This document shows positions 11,732 through 21,010 of a stretch of DNA of 64,000 nt, one piece after another. Location: positions 62,001 to 126,000 of the forward strand of contig VKHL01000019.1 of assembly GCA_015146655.1 (NCBI GenBank), written 5' to 3'. This stretch comes from Ochromonas danica (taxonomy: Eukaryota; Sar; Chrysophyceae; Chromulinales; Chromulinaceae). Each line of letters begins with the position of its first letter. Position 1 is the first letter of the stretch. The position numbers and the translations under genes are program-made. Below the pieces are notes generated by a model. That model saw only the letters and a program-made list of their open reading frames with translations, did no database searches and was not told the origin of the DNA.

Positions 11732-14566
11732 ATGGTCAATATTAAGCGTTCTACGGGTAGAAGAATATTTTCTGACCTGTCCAAGGACGCAGGCTTGATC
11801 GAAGACCTCGCCGCGCTCTGCCGGGCCTTGCGCTCCTCCAGTCTCTTCATCGAGGCCAAGGCGCAATTGACAGAAGTCACCTTGGCTAACCTCTTGTCTA
11901 ATTTGAGATCTCACTATGAGGTGAGCCGTGGTCCCTCTCCTCTCAGTCTGTATGTGTATGTGTGTGTCTCACTGACTCACCTTGTGCTACCCTATGCTGT
12001 GCTATGCTATGCTATGCTATTGTTGTTGTGCGGTGGTTTGTCTTAGGCTCACTATGGCAAAGAGTCAGCTCGACCTCGTCCCATCGTCATCCCGCCTGTG
12101 ACACTCTTCATGGACTTCCGCCTCGGCGGTGCAGTGCATGTGATGCTGGCGACCTTGTTAGAAGGCGCCACTGTGAGAGACCTGCAGATCGACAAGCTCT
12201 TCGACTACCCGCCCAGCCTGCTCCTGCCCCTTCTCCACGAGATCGAGAAGAACCTTCAGCTGCATGGCCTGCTGCTTCGCCCCATCATCTTCCTCAATCG
12301 AGTGCCTGTGGGCATCATCAACAAGCTGTCCAAGATCACCTTAGAGCATGGTGGTCGACTAGTCAGCTGTGAGGAGAAGGCAACCCATGTAGTAGACTGG
12401 AATGAAGAGGTGGACACTGCGGGCATGGAGGGCGAGGATGGCGCACGCATCGTCTCCTTCCTCTCCATCTCCTCCCCCAACGATCATGCTCGAGTACACT
12501 TCCTCTACTACCCAGACTCCTTCGATGAAGTGCTTCCTCTGATTCCCAATTCAGCCCCTCCTTCCACTGCAGGGGTTCCTTTGGCAGCATTGGATGGTGT
12601 AGACCAAGCCTCCTTGCTGGCCAACCTCTCCTCCAGGAAGCGCTTCCAGGTCTCTTGTCGCTTCATCTTAGACTGTGACATCTTCAATGAGTGGGGTTCA
12701 GAGATTGATTATGACCTCTCTTCAGCCATGATGGCAGGGGTGGAGGAGGAGGGAGATAATGCAGAGAATGCCTCCTCCTCTGTCACTCCCTCCACTAGAC
12801 GAGGCAAGGCAGGCAAGAGGAGAGGCCCCGCAGCCAGTGGCGCCAAGGCTCGTGACTCACTGCCTCATCAGGCCACTGCGAGTTTAGGCGTTGGTGGGGC
12901 TGGAGGAGCTGCAGGGGTTGGTACAGCCACTGCGGGGGGAGGAGGAGGAGTCAATGGTAGTGGAGCGACAGAGAAGCTCTTACCAGATGCCTTGCCTGCG
13001 TCTATGACCAATAACGATCAGAATGGCATGCGTATCCTAGACCTCAACCCTCCCTCTCTGTCAGCCTCAGCGGGGGGTGCAGCAGTGGTGCGCACAGTGA
13101 CGGGACAGACCTCGTCGAATGCGATTGTGGCCACTCCGACCTCCGCTCTGCAGGCTGTTTTGGAGACATCTTCTTTGACTGATGCACAGGTTGCAACGCG
13201 CAAGCGCAAAGTCGCACAGGTCTTGGGTGATGATGGAGGAGATGCAGTGGCTGGACCTGTCGCTCCCTCCTCCTCCTCCTCCTCCTCCGCCTCTGCTTCC
13301 CTGTGGGATCTGAAGTGGCTTAAGCTGGACTCTATCAGTCCTTTAGAACGCCGTTATTTCCCCGACCTGTTACCCCCTGAAGGTGAGGCAGCAGCAGGAG
13401 GAGGAGGTGACAGTGATAGTGAGGCTAGGCGGAGGCGAGAGGCAGCCTATCGAGACTTGCGCAATGCACTCATCCAAGCCTCCGCCCTCAACCCTGGACA
13501 GTACCTCTCAGCCACTGAGTCACGTAGAAAGATCGCGGGAGATGCCTCGCGTATTCTTCGTGTTCATGCTTTTCTAGACGCTGTGGGTGCAATTAATGCG
13601 AAGGTGAAGACTGAAGCTCGTCCACCAGCCTTGGAGGATGATTACCTTTGGTCGGCCAAGAAAGACTACCTCTATGCCCTCCTGGACCAACGCTTTCATC
13701 ACCATCACTTATCTTCCAAAGCTTACCTGGAGAGACCAACCTCGTTCTTCAGTGTTGAGTTAGATGCTGCCTTGTTGCAAGAGGTGACCAACTGCCAAGG
13801 ACAATGGGATCGCATTGCATCTGCCCTACAGCAGCGCTTCCCTGATATCACCCCAACTGTTGAGAAGATCACTCCAGAGTTGTGCATGTTTCGTTACTTG
13901 GAGATGCAGCAGCAGCAAGGTCAAGATAACGGATCTCTGTCTGTGTCTGCTGTCAACGGATCTGTGCCTGTTCATAGCGGATCCACTCAACGTCATGGAC
14001 TGGGGGCTATTGAAGATCTTGCCTTGAAATGTACTGGCTTACTTCAATCATTTGATGTGGCGCTTGATCAACTACGCAAAGAGGTAATGATGACGAAGTG
14101 GATTGATGAAGTCATTCAAACTTGCTCACTCACTGGCTCTGTTATTGCTACAACTGTTATTTAGATCCGTGGCTTGCAGTCCAATGATGAAGACAATAGT
14201 AACAAGGTTGCTGCCTTAGAATCCATGGTGCCCATGCTAACCGAGGAGCTCCAGCAGGTGGTTCAGGAGGCTGCTGACACGATTGAGAGACAAGGCGATG
14301 CTTTCTTAAAGGACATGGTCTCCTCTCGTCTCGACGTTTTGGAGGCCAAAATCAAAGTCTTCAGTCGAGTTGAGGCGCTGCTGCTTCAAGAAAAGGAACG
14401 TCTGGAGATTGATAAGCGGGATCTGTTGCTCAAACAACTGCATGCCAACATCCACCCCGCGGCTTCTTCTGCAGCAGCATTGGCAGCCGCAGCGATGGGG
14501 GCGGCTGGGACAGGCAGCGCGGGTTTGTCTTCAGCGGGAGGGCCTGGAATGCCTGCGTATCGGTAG
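11732..14566 (+). CDS. SWI3/SMARCC-type subunit of SWI/SNF chromatin remodeller
   Basis: Core scaffold of SWI/SNF complexes, nuclear. Exons 11732-11920, 12047-14083 and 14165-14566 give 875 residues, all junctions in phase 0. The N-terminal module has TLFMDFRLGGAVHVML (SMARCC: LFMDFRPGGALCHIL), a BRCT-like stretch with HGGRLVSCEEKATHVV, HFLYYPDSFDEVLP and RFILDCDIFNEWGSEIDY, all in family order. The middle is low-complexity, Ser/Gly/Ala-rich. The SWIRM domain spans about residues 515-590 (YRDLRNALIQASALNPGQYL, RRKIAGDASRILRVHAFLD). A diverged SANT domain follows at about 628-680, with LLQEVTNCQGQWDRIASAL keeping one of the usual tryptophans. The C-terminal leucine-zipper helix (VLEAKIKVFSRVEALLLQEK) matches the SMARCC coiled coil used to dimerise. 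Complete and apparently functional. Confidence 0.92.
12001..12020. repeat. GCTAT pentanucleotide repeat in intron
   Basis: Four perfect GCTAT units inside the first intron of the SWI3-like gene (11921-12046), just after an imperfect CTATGCTGT unit and a TGTATG stretch. Likely a slippage-prone microsatellite with no coding effect. Confidence 0.8.
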
Positions 14567-14728
14567 ATCTCTTGTTATAATGCTTTAGAGAGACCTTTAG
14601 TCTTTAGCAATGTTTTCATAAGAGGATAGGAGTTACACCAACATAACACACTCTATTAGAACACTGAGGATTATCATCTTATCAAACAATTTGTACAATC
14701 TACAAGACTAGCACAATACAACTAACAA

Positions 14729-16618
14729 CTAAAAGGTCTGCTTATAGAGGTGGCCCTTGGGATCCAATAAGAGACGGTCCCAGCGACTGCGGCCTGAGAG
14801 CACGTCATAGGAGAAGTCTCGGTCAAACTTGTTGTCGTGTACTATCATGGCACCAATAGGGCGTTCTAGCAAAATAGCGTGATCAGGCCCTTCTTCCTCC
14901 TCCTCTTCTTCTTCCTCCTCTGAATCATCATCGTCATCATAATCAGCATCTTGATCGCCTACGAGAAGTGTGGTGAGGACTTCTTTAAGACTGCCTCGGC
15001 TGATTTTCGTCAGCACGCTCTCCTCATCGGGCATGTAAGTGTCGGGGTCCAAGGCTTTGTTCATCAACTCACCCAGACTAGCAGTAGACTTTCGAATTAG
15101 GGAGCTGGCCTTGCTGACCAAGCTCTCGTTTTTGCTTCCTGCCTTGCTTTGACCTTCTTCCTCGTGCTGCTGCTCAGTCTCTTCTAATCTCCGATTGCTG
15201 GAAGAGTCCAGCACATTCGCTTTTGTGCTGCGCACTGATTTAGTGACTGACACACCAACAGTTCCCTCAGTGACATCCCGTTGAGAGCTATGACGACTAT
15301 GCACACTGTGCAGACTACTGTGTAGGCTACTATGCAGACTGCTGAGACTGGACAAGCTGTGGTCACGAGACAGAGCAGACACGATCTCTGCATGCTCGCC
15401 TCCTGTCCCTTCCCACTGCCCTATTTCTATTGGGTGATCAATAGATGATGGAAATAGTCCTCCTTGATCTCCTGGAGGTAGTTGTTCCTCAAACCCATTC
15501 TCCGTGTTGATTTCACTGAGAGTTTTGCCACCAGCGCATTCCAACAGTCCCAAGATAGTGCCCCCAGCTGTGGATAACAGTCGAGGAGAGGTCAGTGTAT
15601 CCTCTCCCAGCCGTTGAAAGTTATGCAGCATGATAGGGTCAAAATCCATAGGCATTTGACAGTCTATTAGCAATTGTTTGGCAATCTTGTATCCCAGCCT
15701 CGCCTTGACTCTGATCACATCCTTCGCAGTCAACACCACTGGGGGTGAATGGAAGCGATCTTCTAACAGAATGACAGACTTCGTAGCGTAAATACAGTCT
15801 GCTATCAACTGCCGAGCAGTCTCTCTTCTCGCATTTTCTTCTGACAGAAAGGCAGTGCGCCAGTCAGCGGGACAGTCTTCTGCTTGGAGATGACGCAGCT
15901 TGAGCAGCTTTCTCTCCTGCCAGAACTTGTCACCAAAGACATACCTCTGGAAGACCTTACGAAAGCGCTGCACGGAGTAGAAGAGCAACGGATACTTCAT
16001 GGCCAAGCGCACGATCTCTCGAAAACGAATTTCGTGTCCCTCGGGATAGCGCCGCAGACAGAACTTCAACCCATCTATGGCCCCACAGGGTTGAAGGTCC
16101 TCAAAGAGGATTAACGCCAGCTGTTCCAAGCTAAAGGCAGGGAAGACTGCCCCTAGTGGGAGGTCGAGCTTCTGTCTGAGCACTGCGATGAAGAGATAAA
16201 GCAAATCAGCGAGTGGTTGGCAGCCAAAGAGATAGGATGTGATCACAAAGCGTGCGAAGGAGATCTCCTCATTGCTTTCTACCAGCTCCAATCCTTTGAA
16301 ATCCACCATGAAGACAGCGGGTACGAAGACGTCAGCCAATTCCAGCATTAACTTGCTCTGGTGCAGGAAGCGACTTTTCACATCGATCGTGCGTACTTTA
16401 AACTCACGAACATAGACTTCTTCATGGGATAGATACTGTTCAAAGAGACGAATTAAATCAGCTTGTCGGATAGCATAGCGTTGACAAAAGACTTTCAAGG
16501 TCGCCCATTCATAACGACGGAAGATCTGACGAGCAAAGACCTTCATGCGACGATTGGGCTGAGGATCCACAGACATGACCTCTTTCTTCTTGCCGAGGAT
16601 ACTTGCTGAAGCGCCCAT
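14729..16618 (-). CDS. unrecognised protein with N-myristoylation signal
   Basis: Single exon, 629 residues from the ATG at 16618. I prefer this start over one 18 codons upstream because it exposes MGASASILGKKK, a strong N-myristoylation signal followed by basic residues, as in peripheral membrane proteins. Residues about 20-260 are a compact, mostly helical region with alternating Phe/Leu and charged residues, loosely like EF-hand-containing algal proteins but with no canonical calcium loop that I can see. Then comes a Ser/His-rich tract of SSLH repeats (about 15290-15360), an acidic run of Asp then Glu (about 14890-14955), and a C-terminus with FSYDVLSGRSRWDRL, which resembles the second half of a WW domain. 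Convergent with the SWI3 gene, divergent from Dre2. Function unknown. Confidence 0.6.
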   Translation of the reverse strand: MGASASILGKKKEVMSVDPQPNRRMKVFARQIFRRYEWATLKVFCQRYAIRQADLIRLFEQYLSHEEVYVREFKVRTIDVKSRFLHQSKLMLELADVFVPAVFMVDFKGLELVESNEEISFARFVITSYLFGCQPLADLLYLFIAVLRQKLDLPLGAVFPAFSLEQLALILFEDLQPCGAIDGLKFCLRRYPEGHEIRFREIVRLAMKYPLLFYSVQRFRKVFQRYVFGDKFWQERKLLKLRHLQAEDCPADWRTAFLSEENARRETARQLIADCIYATKSVILLEDRFHSPPVVLTAKDVIRVKARLGYKIAKQLLIDCQMPMDFDPIMLHNFQRLGEDTLTSPRLLSTAGGTILGLLECAGGKTLSEINTENGFEEQLPPGDQGGLFPSSIDHPIEIGQWEGTGGEHAEIVSALSRDHSLSSLSSLHSSLHSSLHSVHSRHSSQRDVTEGTVGVSVTKSVRSTKANVLDSSSNRRLEETEQQHEEEGQSKAGSKNESLVSKASSLIRKSTASLGELMNKALDPDTYMPDEESVLTKISRGSLKEVLTTLLVGDQDADYDDDDDSEEEEEEEEEEGPDHAILLERPIGAMIVHDNKFDRDFSYDVLSGRSRWDRLLLDPKGHLYKQTF

Positions 16619-16899
16619 TTTGAACTCACTTCCTCTCACTCCACAACAATCTGCTGCTATACATGGCCGCAATTATCTCTATCAAGCTTCATTGCATCGA
16701 TGAAACGATGACCCAATTTCAGTAGTTTCGCAATTTCGCTCACTCTCACGGAAATCCCGAAACCCCACTAACACACCTCATGCTTCTTGTGCTTCTTCTT
16801 CTTCTTTGTCCTGGTGTAGGTGTCGTGGAGACAAGCAGTCTAGCAGAACTCACAAGAGCACTACTGCCCCCATCATCGAGTCTCATCCAGGAATAAAAG

Positions 16900-17619
16900 A
16901 TGAGAGTGCTTTATTTGGCTTTAAATGAGGATTCTTTACCAAAAGAAAGAGAAGGAGATGATGTCCTAGTGATTGGCTCTGAGGAAGAAGTGGAGAAGCG
17001 TGTGGAGGCCTTAGACAAGGCTATTTTCGACGAGGCCAAGGCCTATTTCCTCCCATCAGAGACTTTGCAAGGTCATTTATTCAGTGTTATTAAACCCAAG
17101 GGAAAGTTGCTGGTGGAAGGAGTCCCCAACAGAGAAGTGGGACAAGAGCTCAGCCTCAACCTCAAGATCCAGGGATTCGTCGATGTCATGGCTGCCAAGG
17201 ATCCTGTCTCTGGATCACGTTTTGTTGTCTCTCAGCGACCTGATCTTCAAGTGGGAAGCACTGCCCAAGTGCATTTGCCTACGAAGGTGAGGATTGACAA
17301 CTTGGCTGAGGAGGAGCTCATCGACGAGAGCGACCTGCTGGCTGAGACTGAAGTTGACGTACAGAACGCTACACAAGACTGTGGCACTGGAGCTGATGGA
17401 AAGAAACGTGCTTGTGCGAACTGCACCTGTGGCCTCGCAGAGAAAGGGGAGGGCGAGTCCAAGGCTCTGACCGAAGAGGAGAAGATCGACAAGGCCTCCA
17501 GCTGTGGCAATTGCTATAAGGGTGACGCTTTCCGATGTGCTTCATGTCCATTCTTAGGCATGCCAGCGTTCGAACCTGGACAGGAGAAGGTCATGCTGAC
17601 CATGGTACAGGATGTCTAG
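16900..17619 (+). CDS. CIAPIN1: anamorsin/Dre2, cytosolic Fe-S cluster assembly factor
   Basis: Dre2/anamorsin receives electrons from Tah18/Ndor1 and supplies the cytosolic iron-sulfur assembly machinery. Single exon, 239 residues. The N-terminal half is a shortened methyltransferase-like domain ([28 protein letters not shown]). A flexible linker leads to the two cysteine clusters. The [2Fe-2S] site fits C-x9-C-x2-C-x-C (DCG through [13 protein letters not shown]). The second site is the invariant pair SCGNCY and [15 protein letters not shown]-x2-C-x7-C-x2-C. All eight cysteines are present. The domain before MRVLYLAL is shorter than in animals, so an upstream exon cannot be ruled out, though no convincing one was found. 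Confidence 0.93.
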   Translation: MRVLYLALNEDSLPKEREGDDVLVIGSEEEVEKRVEALDKAIFDEAKAYFLPSETLQGHLFSVIKPKGKLLVEGVPNREVGQELSLNLKIQGFVDVMAAKDPVSGSRFVVSQRPDLQVGSTAQVHLPTKVRIDNLAEEELIDESDLLAETEVDVQNATQDCGTGADGKKRACANCTCGLAEKGEGESKALTEEEKIDKASSCGNCYKGDAFRCASCPFLGMPAFEPGQEKVMLTMVQDV

Positions 17620-17744
17620 GCTTAGTGTGACTTTCGTCTACTTTCTGTATATACTAACTACACAATTAAATCAACTCCCCGCAGCACTCCTTCTATTAGA
17701 TGTATTGAAGAATTTACACGAAGAAAGACTTTCTCTCCATCAGC

Positions 17745-18567
17745 TTAAGAATAATGTGTGCCTGAAGTAGGCATAACAGAATAGAAGACAACCGTGAAAT
17801 ACTTCTCTCTGCATCGCTGTGTGGCGCCTAACACCATCATGCCGTCCTTGATGGCCGTACAATACAGGTGGTTGAGAGAAACATACTGGGGAACAGGCAG
17901 TGATTGTGTGTCGATGGTAGGGCTGGGTTTGTTCAGGATGATGTGCCGTAGATGAGGGGGGAGGGCGGGGGGTCTGCACACAACACAATCACAATCAAAA
18001 CCTGCCATTAACATTTGCAGAGTAGAGTGATGATCTTTCCATGAGAACTTACTCTTTAGTATAGTCATCCAAATCAGGGATGTTTTGTTTGAATTCATCG
18101 TCGCCAATTTTCCGATCTTTTGACTTGACAAAGAAGGTGTCGTCTCCTGTGTAGGGCTGGAAGTCCGAGACATCGATGAAGTTGTTGATTCGCCCCTCCA
18201 CGTCAGCAATGGTGGGCTGATCAGGAGCATACCTCCACTCATCATCCACAATAAATTTAAAAGCATGCTTGCCACGCTTGAGATTATGTACATATGTGAA
18301 ATCATTTCCAGAGCGATGCATGGGAATCTGCCGCTCCCAGTTATTAAACGTTCCTGTTATATAGACATGCCTACCACCATGTTCCCATTTAAAAACGGTG
18401 GGGACAGAGTCAGCAGTGCTGTCAGATAGGATGGGTTGCAACTGCTCTTCAACTGCTGCACGAGGAATGGGTTCCGGCGCTGGAGGTGGCCGAATGCTGC
18501 GTGATGGTATAATATCATCTTCTGGAATTATATTATGAGGATCATCTTTCGTATTGTAATTTCCCAT
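17745..18567 (-). CDS. AMPK/SNF1 kinase beta subunit
   Basis: Scaffold of the AMPK/SNF1 energy-sensing kinase, joining alpha and gamma subunits and binding glycogen or starch-like glucans. Exons 18567-18053 and 17973-17745 give 247 residues. It starts MGNYNTKD, a good N-myristoylation site as in AMPK beta. The CBM48 domain covers about residues 59-140: VFKWEHGGRHVYITGTFNNW, IPMHRSGNDFTYV, KHAFKFIVDDEWRYAPDQP, with the glucan-contacting Trp residues kept. The C-terminal ASC domain is in exon 2: PPALPPHLRHIILNK, VPQYVSLNHLYCTAIKDGMM, YFTVVFYS. The length fits a short-form beta subunit. Complete. Confidence 0.94.
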
Positions 18568-19141
18568 CGTTTTGTATTAAATTTCTCTTTCTAAACGTTT
18601 GTTCTCTTGATGGACTTGCTTTTGATTCTTCTTGCTTGATCCAATTCCTCCTGTGCTCATGTCAGTTGCTCCCTCCCGCAGCTGCTGCCTGCGTGGCCTC
18701 TGTGCAGACCGTTTCTCTCATTCGGAAAAGTCGTTTTTCTGCCTTGCATTTTGCATCGGGTTTCGGGAAATTTGCTTGGAGGCTTCCGATTTTCAGAACG
18801 GAAGTTGAACGCGCGCGTGGCTTGGGCCCCCTTTCCCAACCAACAGCTTCACCTCTCACCACTGCACAGTGACGCGGCTTATGGGCATCGTCATCACTTG
18901 CTTCTGTGTCTGCTCACTTCTGAACCTGCAGCTCAACTTCTTCCTCCTCAAAGAACAAGAAAATAGAAGGACGGAAGAGAATTTCTGCCCCCTTGAACGT
19001 TCGTCATCATCATAAAACATCATTTCCCTCGTTCAGTGCGCACTAGGCGACTGTGATGGATTAATAAAAATCCTATAGAGAGAAAAGCCAATTTGCGAAT
19101 AAGAAATCATATAGACTATATAACCACATTATTTTATTTAT
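18568..19141. other. divergent intergenic region, no element recognised
   Basis: 574 bp between the AMPK beta start and the ATG at 19142. Short antisense open frames at 18657-18872 have no recognisable content. The TTAACTTA pair seen in other divergent gaps is absent here. No RNA gene or repeat was found. Confidence 0.5.
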
Positions 19142-19984
19142 ATGAGCTGCTATCCTTTGACAAGGAAACAATCTTGGAGAAGACAAGCTCCAATCAACAG
19201 AAGGAAAGATCACCAATTCCATTATGATCTTACCTGCTTAAAGGATAAGTTATGCCACTCTCACATGTCATATGATAATCAATTGGCTCTTGACCGAGCC
19301 TACCAAAATGCTCTCAACAGTCAGAGCAGCGACTCCCCGCGTCCTAGAGAGCGTTCAGTTGACTCTGAAGCGAGTAAAGAGGGCGAAAAGTCAATTTCCT
19401 TCAGCCCCATGGTGGATGTCACTTTTATTCCCACCCGGAAGGAAAACTCAATATTGAATGATGACCTGTACTGGAAACCTCAAGACTACGACAGTTTCAA
19501 ACAAGACGCGATGAATGAGATTCAAGCATACAATCGACGAACTGGATTGCCCACGAGACAAGCGATCACCGCCTTATATCAGCCTGTCTATGAAGGGCCA
19601 TTGGAATTGGCTCTGCGTACCCTTAACGACGTTGATAGTCTACATGATATACATCCTCACCAGCAAATTCATGTTCCAAAGCACGGTCTCCGTATGTTGA
19701 TTCGTGCTCCATCCAATGATGCTGCCGAGGACGGTCTCTTCTCCCGTAGTCTAAGCGGAAGTGGAGATCAGTCTCCTTCGGATGTCCCTGTGCTCCAGCA
19801 TGTTGACAGTCTCCATTGCATCTGTTTGGATCATGCACTGATGGATAGCTGCAGTGCTGAGACCGACAATGAGAGCGATGGATCTCAGGAAGACAAAAGT
19901 GCTGCCATGCGCGACTCCGCGGACATTGACAACGATGCCGATTCTTGTACATCCGAGCCAGCACCAGAACTTGATGCTTTCTAA
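19142..19984 (+). CDS. unrecognised 280-residue protein
   Basis: Single open frame from an ATG preceded by an AT-rich stretch. The centre holds a run that looks constrained: ISFSPMVDVTFIPTRKE, then NDDLYWKPQDYDSFKQDAMNEI. A valine/phenylalanine short motif followed by W/Y-x2-x-D/E-Y-x2-F-K is a pattern I associate with algal and oomycete proteins of unknown role. The N-terminus is basic; the C-terminus is acidic, Ser/Asp/Glu-rich and probably disordered. No membrane segment or catalytic motif is visible. An internal ATG at 19267 (MSYDNQLALDRAYQ) is an alternative start. Likely a soluble regulatory protein, but that is a guess. Confidence 0.5.
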   Translation: MSCYPLTRKQSWRRQAPINRRKDHQFHYDLTCLKDKLCHSHMSYDNQLALDRAYQNALNSQSSDSPRPRERSVDSEASKEGEKSISFSPMVDVTFIPTRKENSILNDDLYWKPQDYDSFKQDAMNEIQAYNRRTGLPTRQAITALYQPVYEGPLELALRTLNDVDSLHDIHPHQQIHVPKHGLRMLIRAPSNDAAEDGLFSRSLSGSGDQSPSDVPVLQHVDSLHCICLDHALMDSCSAETDNESDGSQEDKSAAMRDSADIDNDADSCTSEPAPELDAF

Positions 19985-21010
19985 AAACAGTGTTATTAGT
20001 GATTATGTGAACAACGCATTGCATACTGTGTGTGAAAGTGGTTATTTCCGAGACCCGATTCTGGCTGCTTGAGACCGTGATTCTTTATTCTGCATTGCTC
20101 TTTTCTCTGTTCTTTCAAGCCCAAATGGATGGTCTGAGCCTTGGAGTGTTCCAAGTTTTGCTTATTTTTGCAATTCTAGCCCTGACGAAGTTTGCTGGAA
20201 GAGATCACCTTGTGTTCGTCTCAAATAACCACTTTCCGTGTGCGACCACCACGCTGGTGGTGGCCTTCCTTCATAACCGTGCTGCAGCAATTGACTTCCC
20301 TTTGCCACAGCGCAGAATTCTCCATTTCTGCTATATTCATCTTTCCCATTCTTCTCACTTGTTTTGACTTTTTTGAATAATAACCGTGTAATAAGTAGGC
20401 TGCCCGTTTTGAGCGATGGAGTGAAACCTCTGTTGGGAAAGCTATTTTGTGTTTTGTAAATCCCTCTTCATCGTTACCCTCTTGATGAGGACCGTGTAGT
20501 TTGATTTTTTTAGCACATTGTAAGATTTTTGATATTGTAACTGGAGTTGTTGTAACTTTCGTTGCCTTTGGTGACTGTTTTTTCTTTTGCTCTCACCCTA
20601 TGGCAGACTAGGTCGTTGATAAATGGGCGTTAGTGGAGTTTATTGTTGTCATCAAAATGATGTAATCATTACCATTGTCCAATGACTACAAGACCATAGT
20701 AAAACAGAACTCGACTTTAGTGAAATTGCTCATGGGAAACGGTAGTAACAGAACAATGTCCAACGTATCTTTTACTACTGTTTTCCCATAAGCAACTTTA
20801 AATTGTTGACAATATGCTGTAAACTTCATTAGGAAACTCTAAGAAAAGGAAAACTTAACAACGACTAATAGGGAAGTTTAATTCAATCATCTCACACAGA
20901 CAACCGAAGTTGTTTAACATCCAAGCAGGCTCTGGTATTCTGGAGATCTGGACCTGCGGAGGGAAATGAAATGGTTGGCAGCTTGATTGGCTATTGTGAT
21001 TGATTGGAAA
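19985..21010. other. 1-kb intergenic region with an imperfect hairpin
   Basis: About 1 kb between two same-strand genes; it holds a 3' UTR and the promoter of the gene at 21011. The only structure seen is the inverted repeat at 20726-20795, listed separately. A partial promoter-like octamer (AACTTAAC) occurs near 20850. No tRNA or coding exon was recognised. Confidence 0.5.
20726..20795. repeat. imperfect inverted repeat, 23-24-bp arms
   Basis: Left arm 20726-20748 (TTGCTCATGGGAAACGGTAG plus 3 bases) pairs with right arm 20772-20795, whose reverse complement begins TTGCTTATGGGAAAACAGTA. There are two substitutions and one inserted base across a 23-bp loop; weaker pairing extends outward. It could be the remnant of a small foldback element or a structured 5' region. 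Whether it is transcribed cannot be seen. Confidence 0.5.

Noticed and set aside
16790-16899. Possible upstream exon for the Dre2 gene (frame reading VVETSSLAELTRALLPPSSS)
   Set aside because: It ends in a stop before the ATG at 16900 and no donor joins it in frame; a 5' UTR is simpler.
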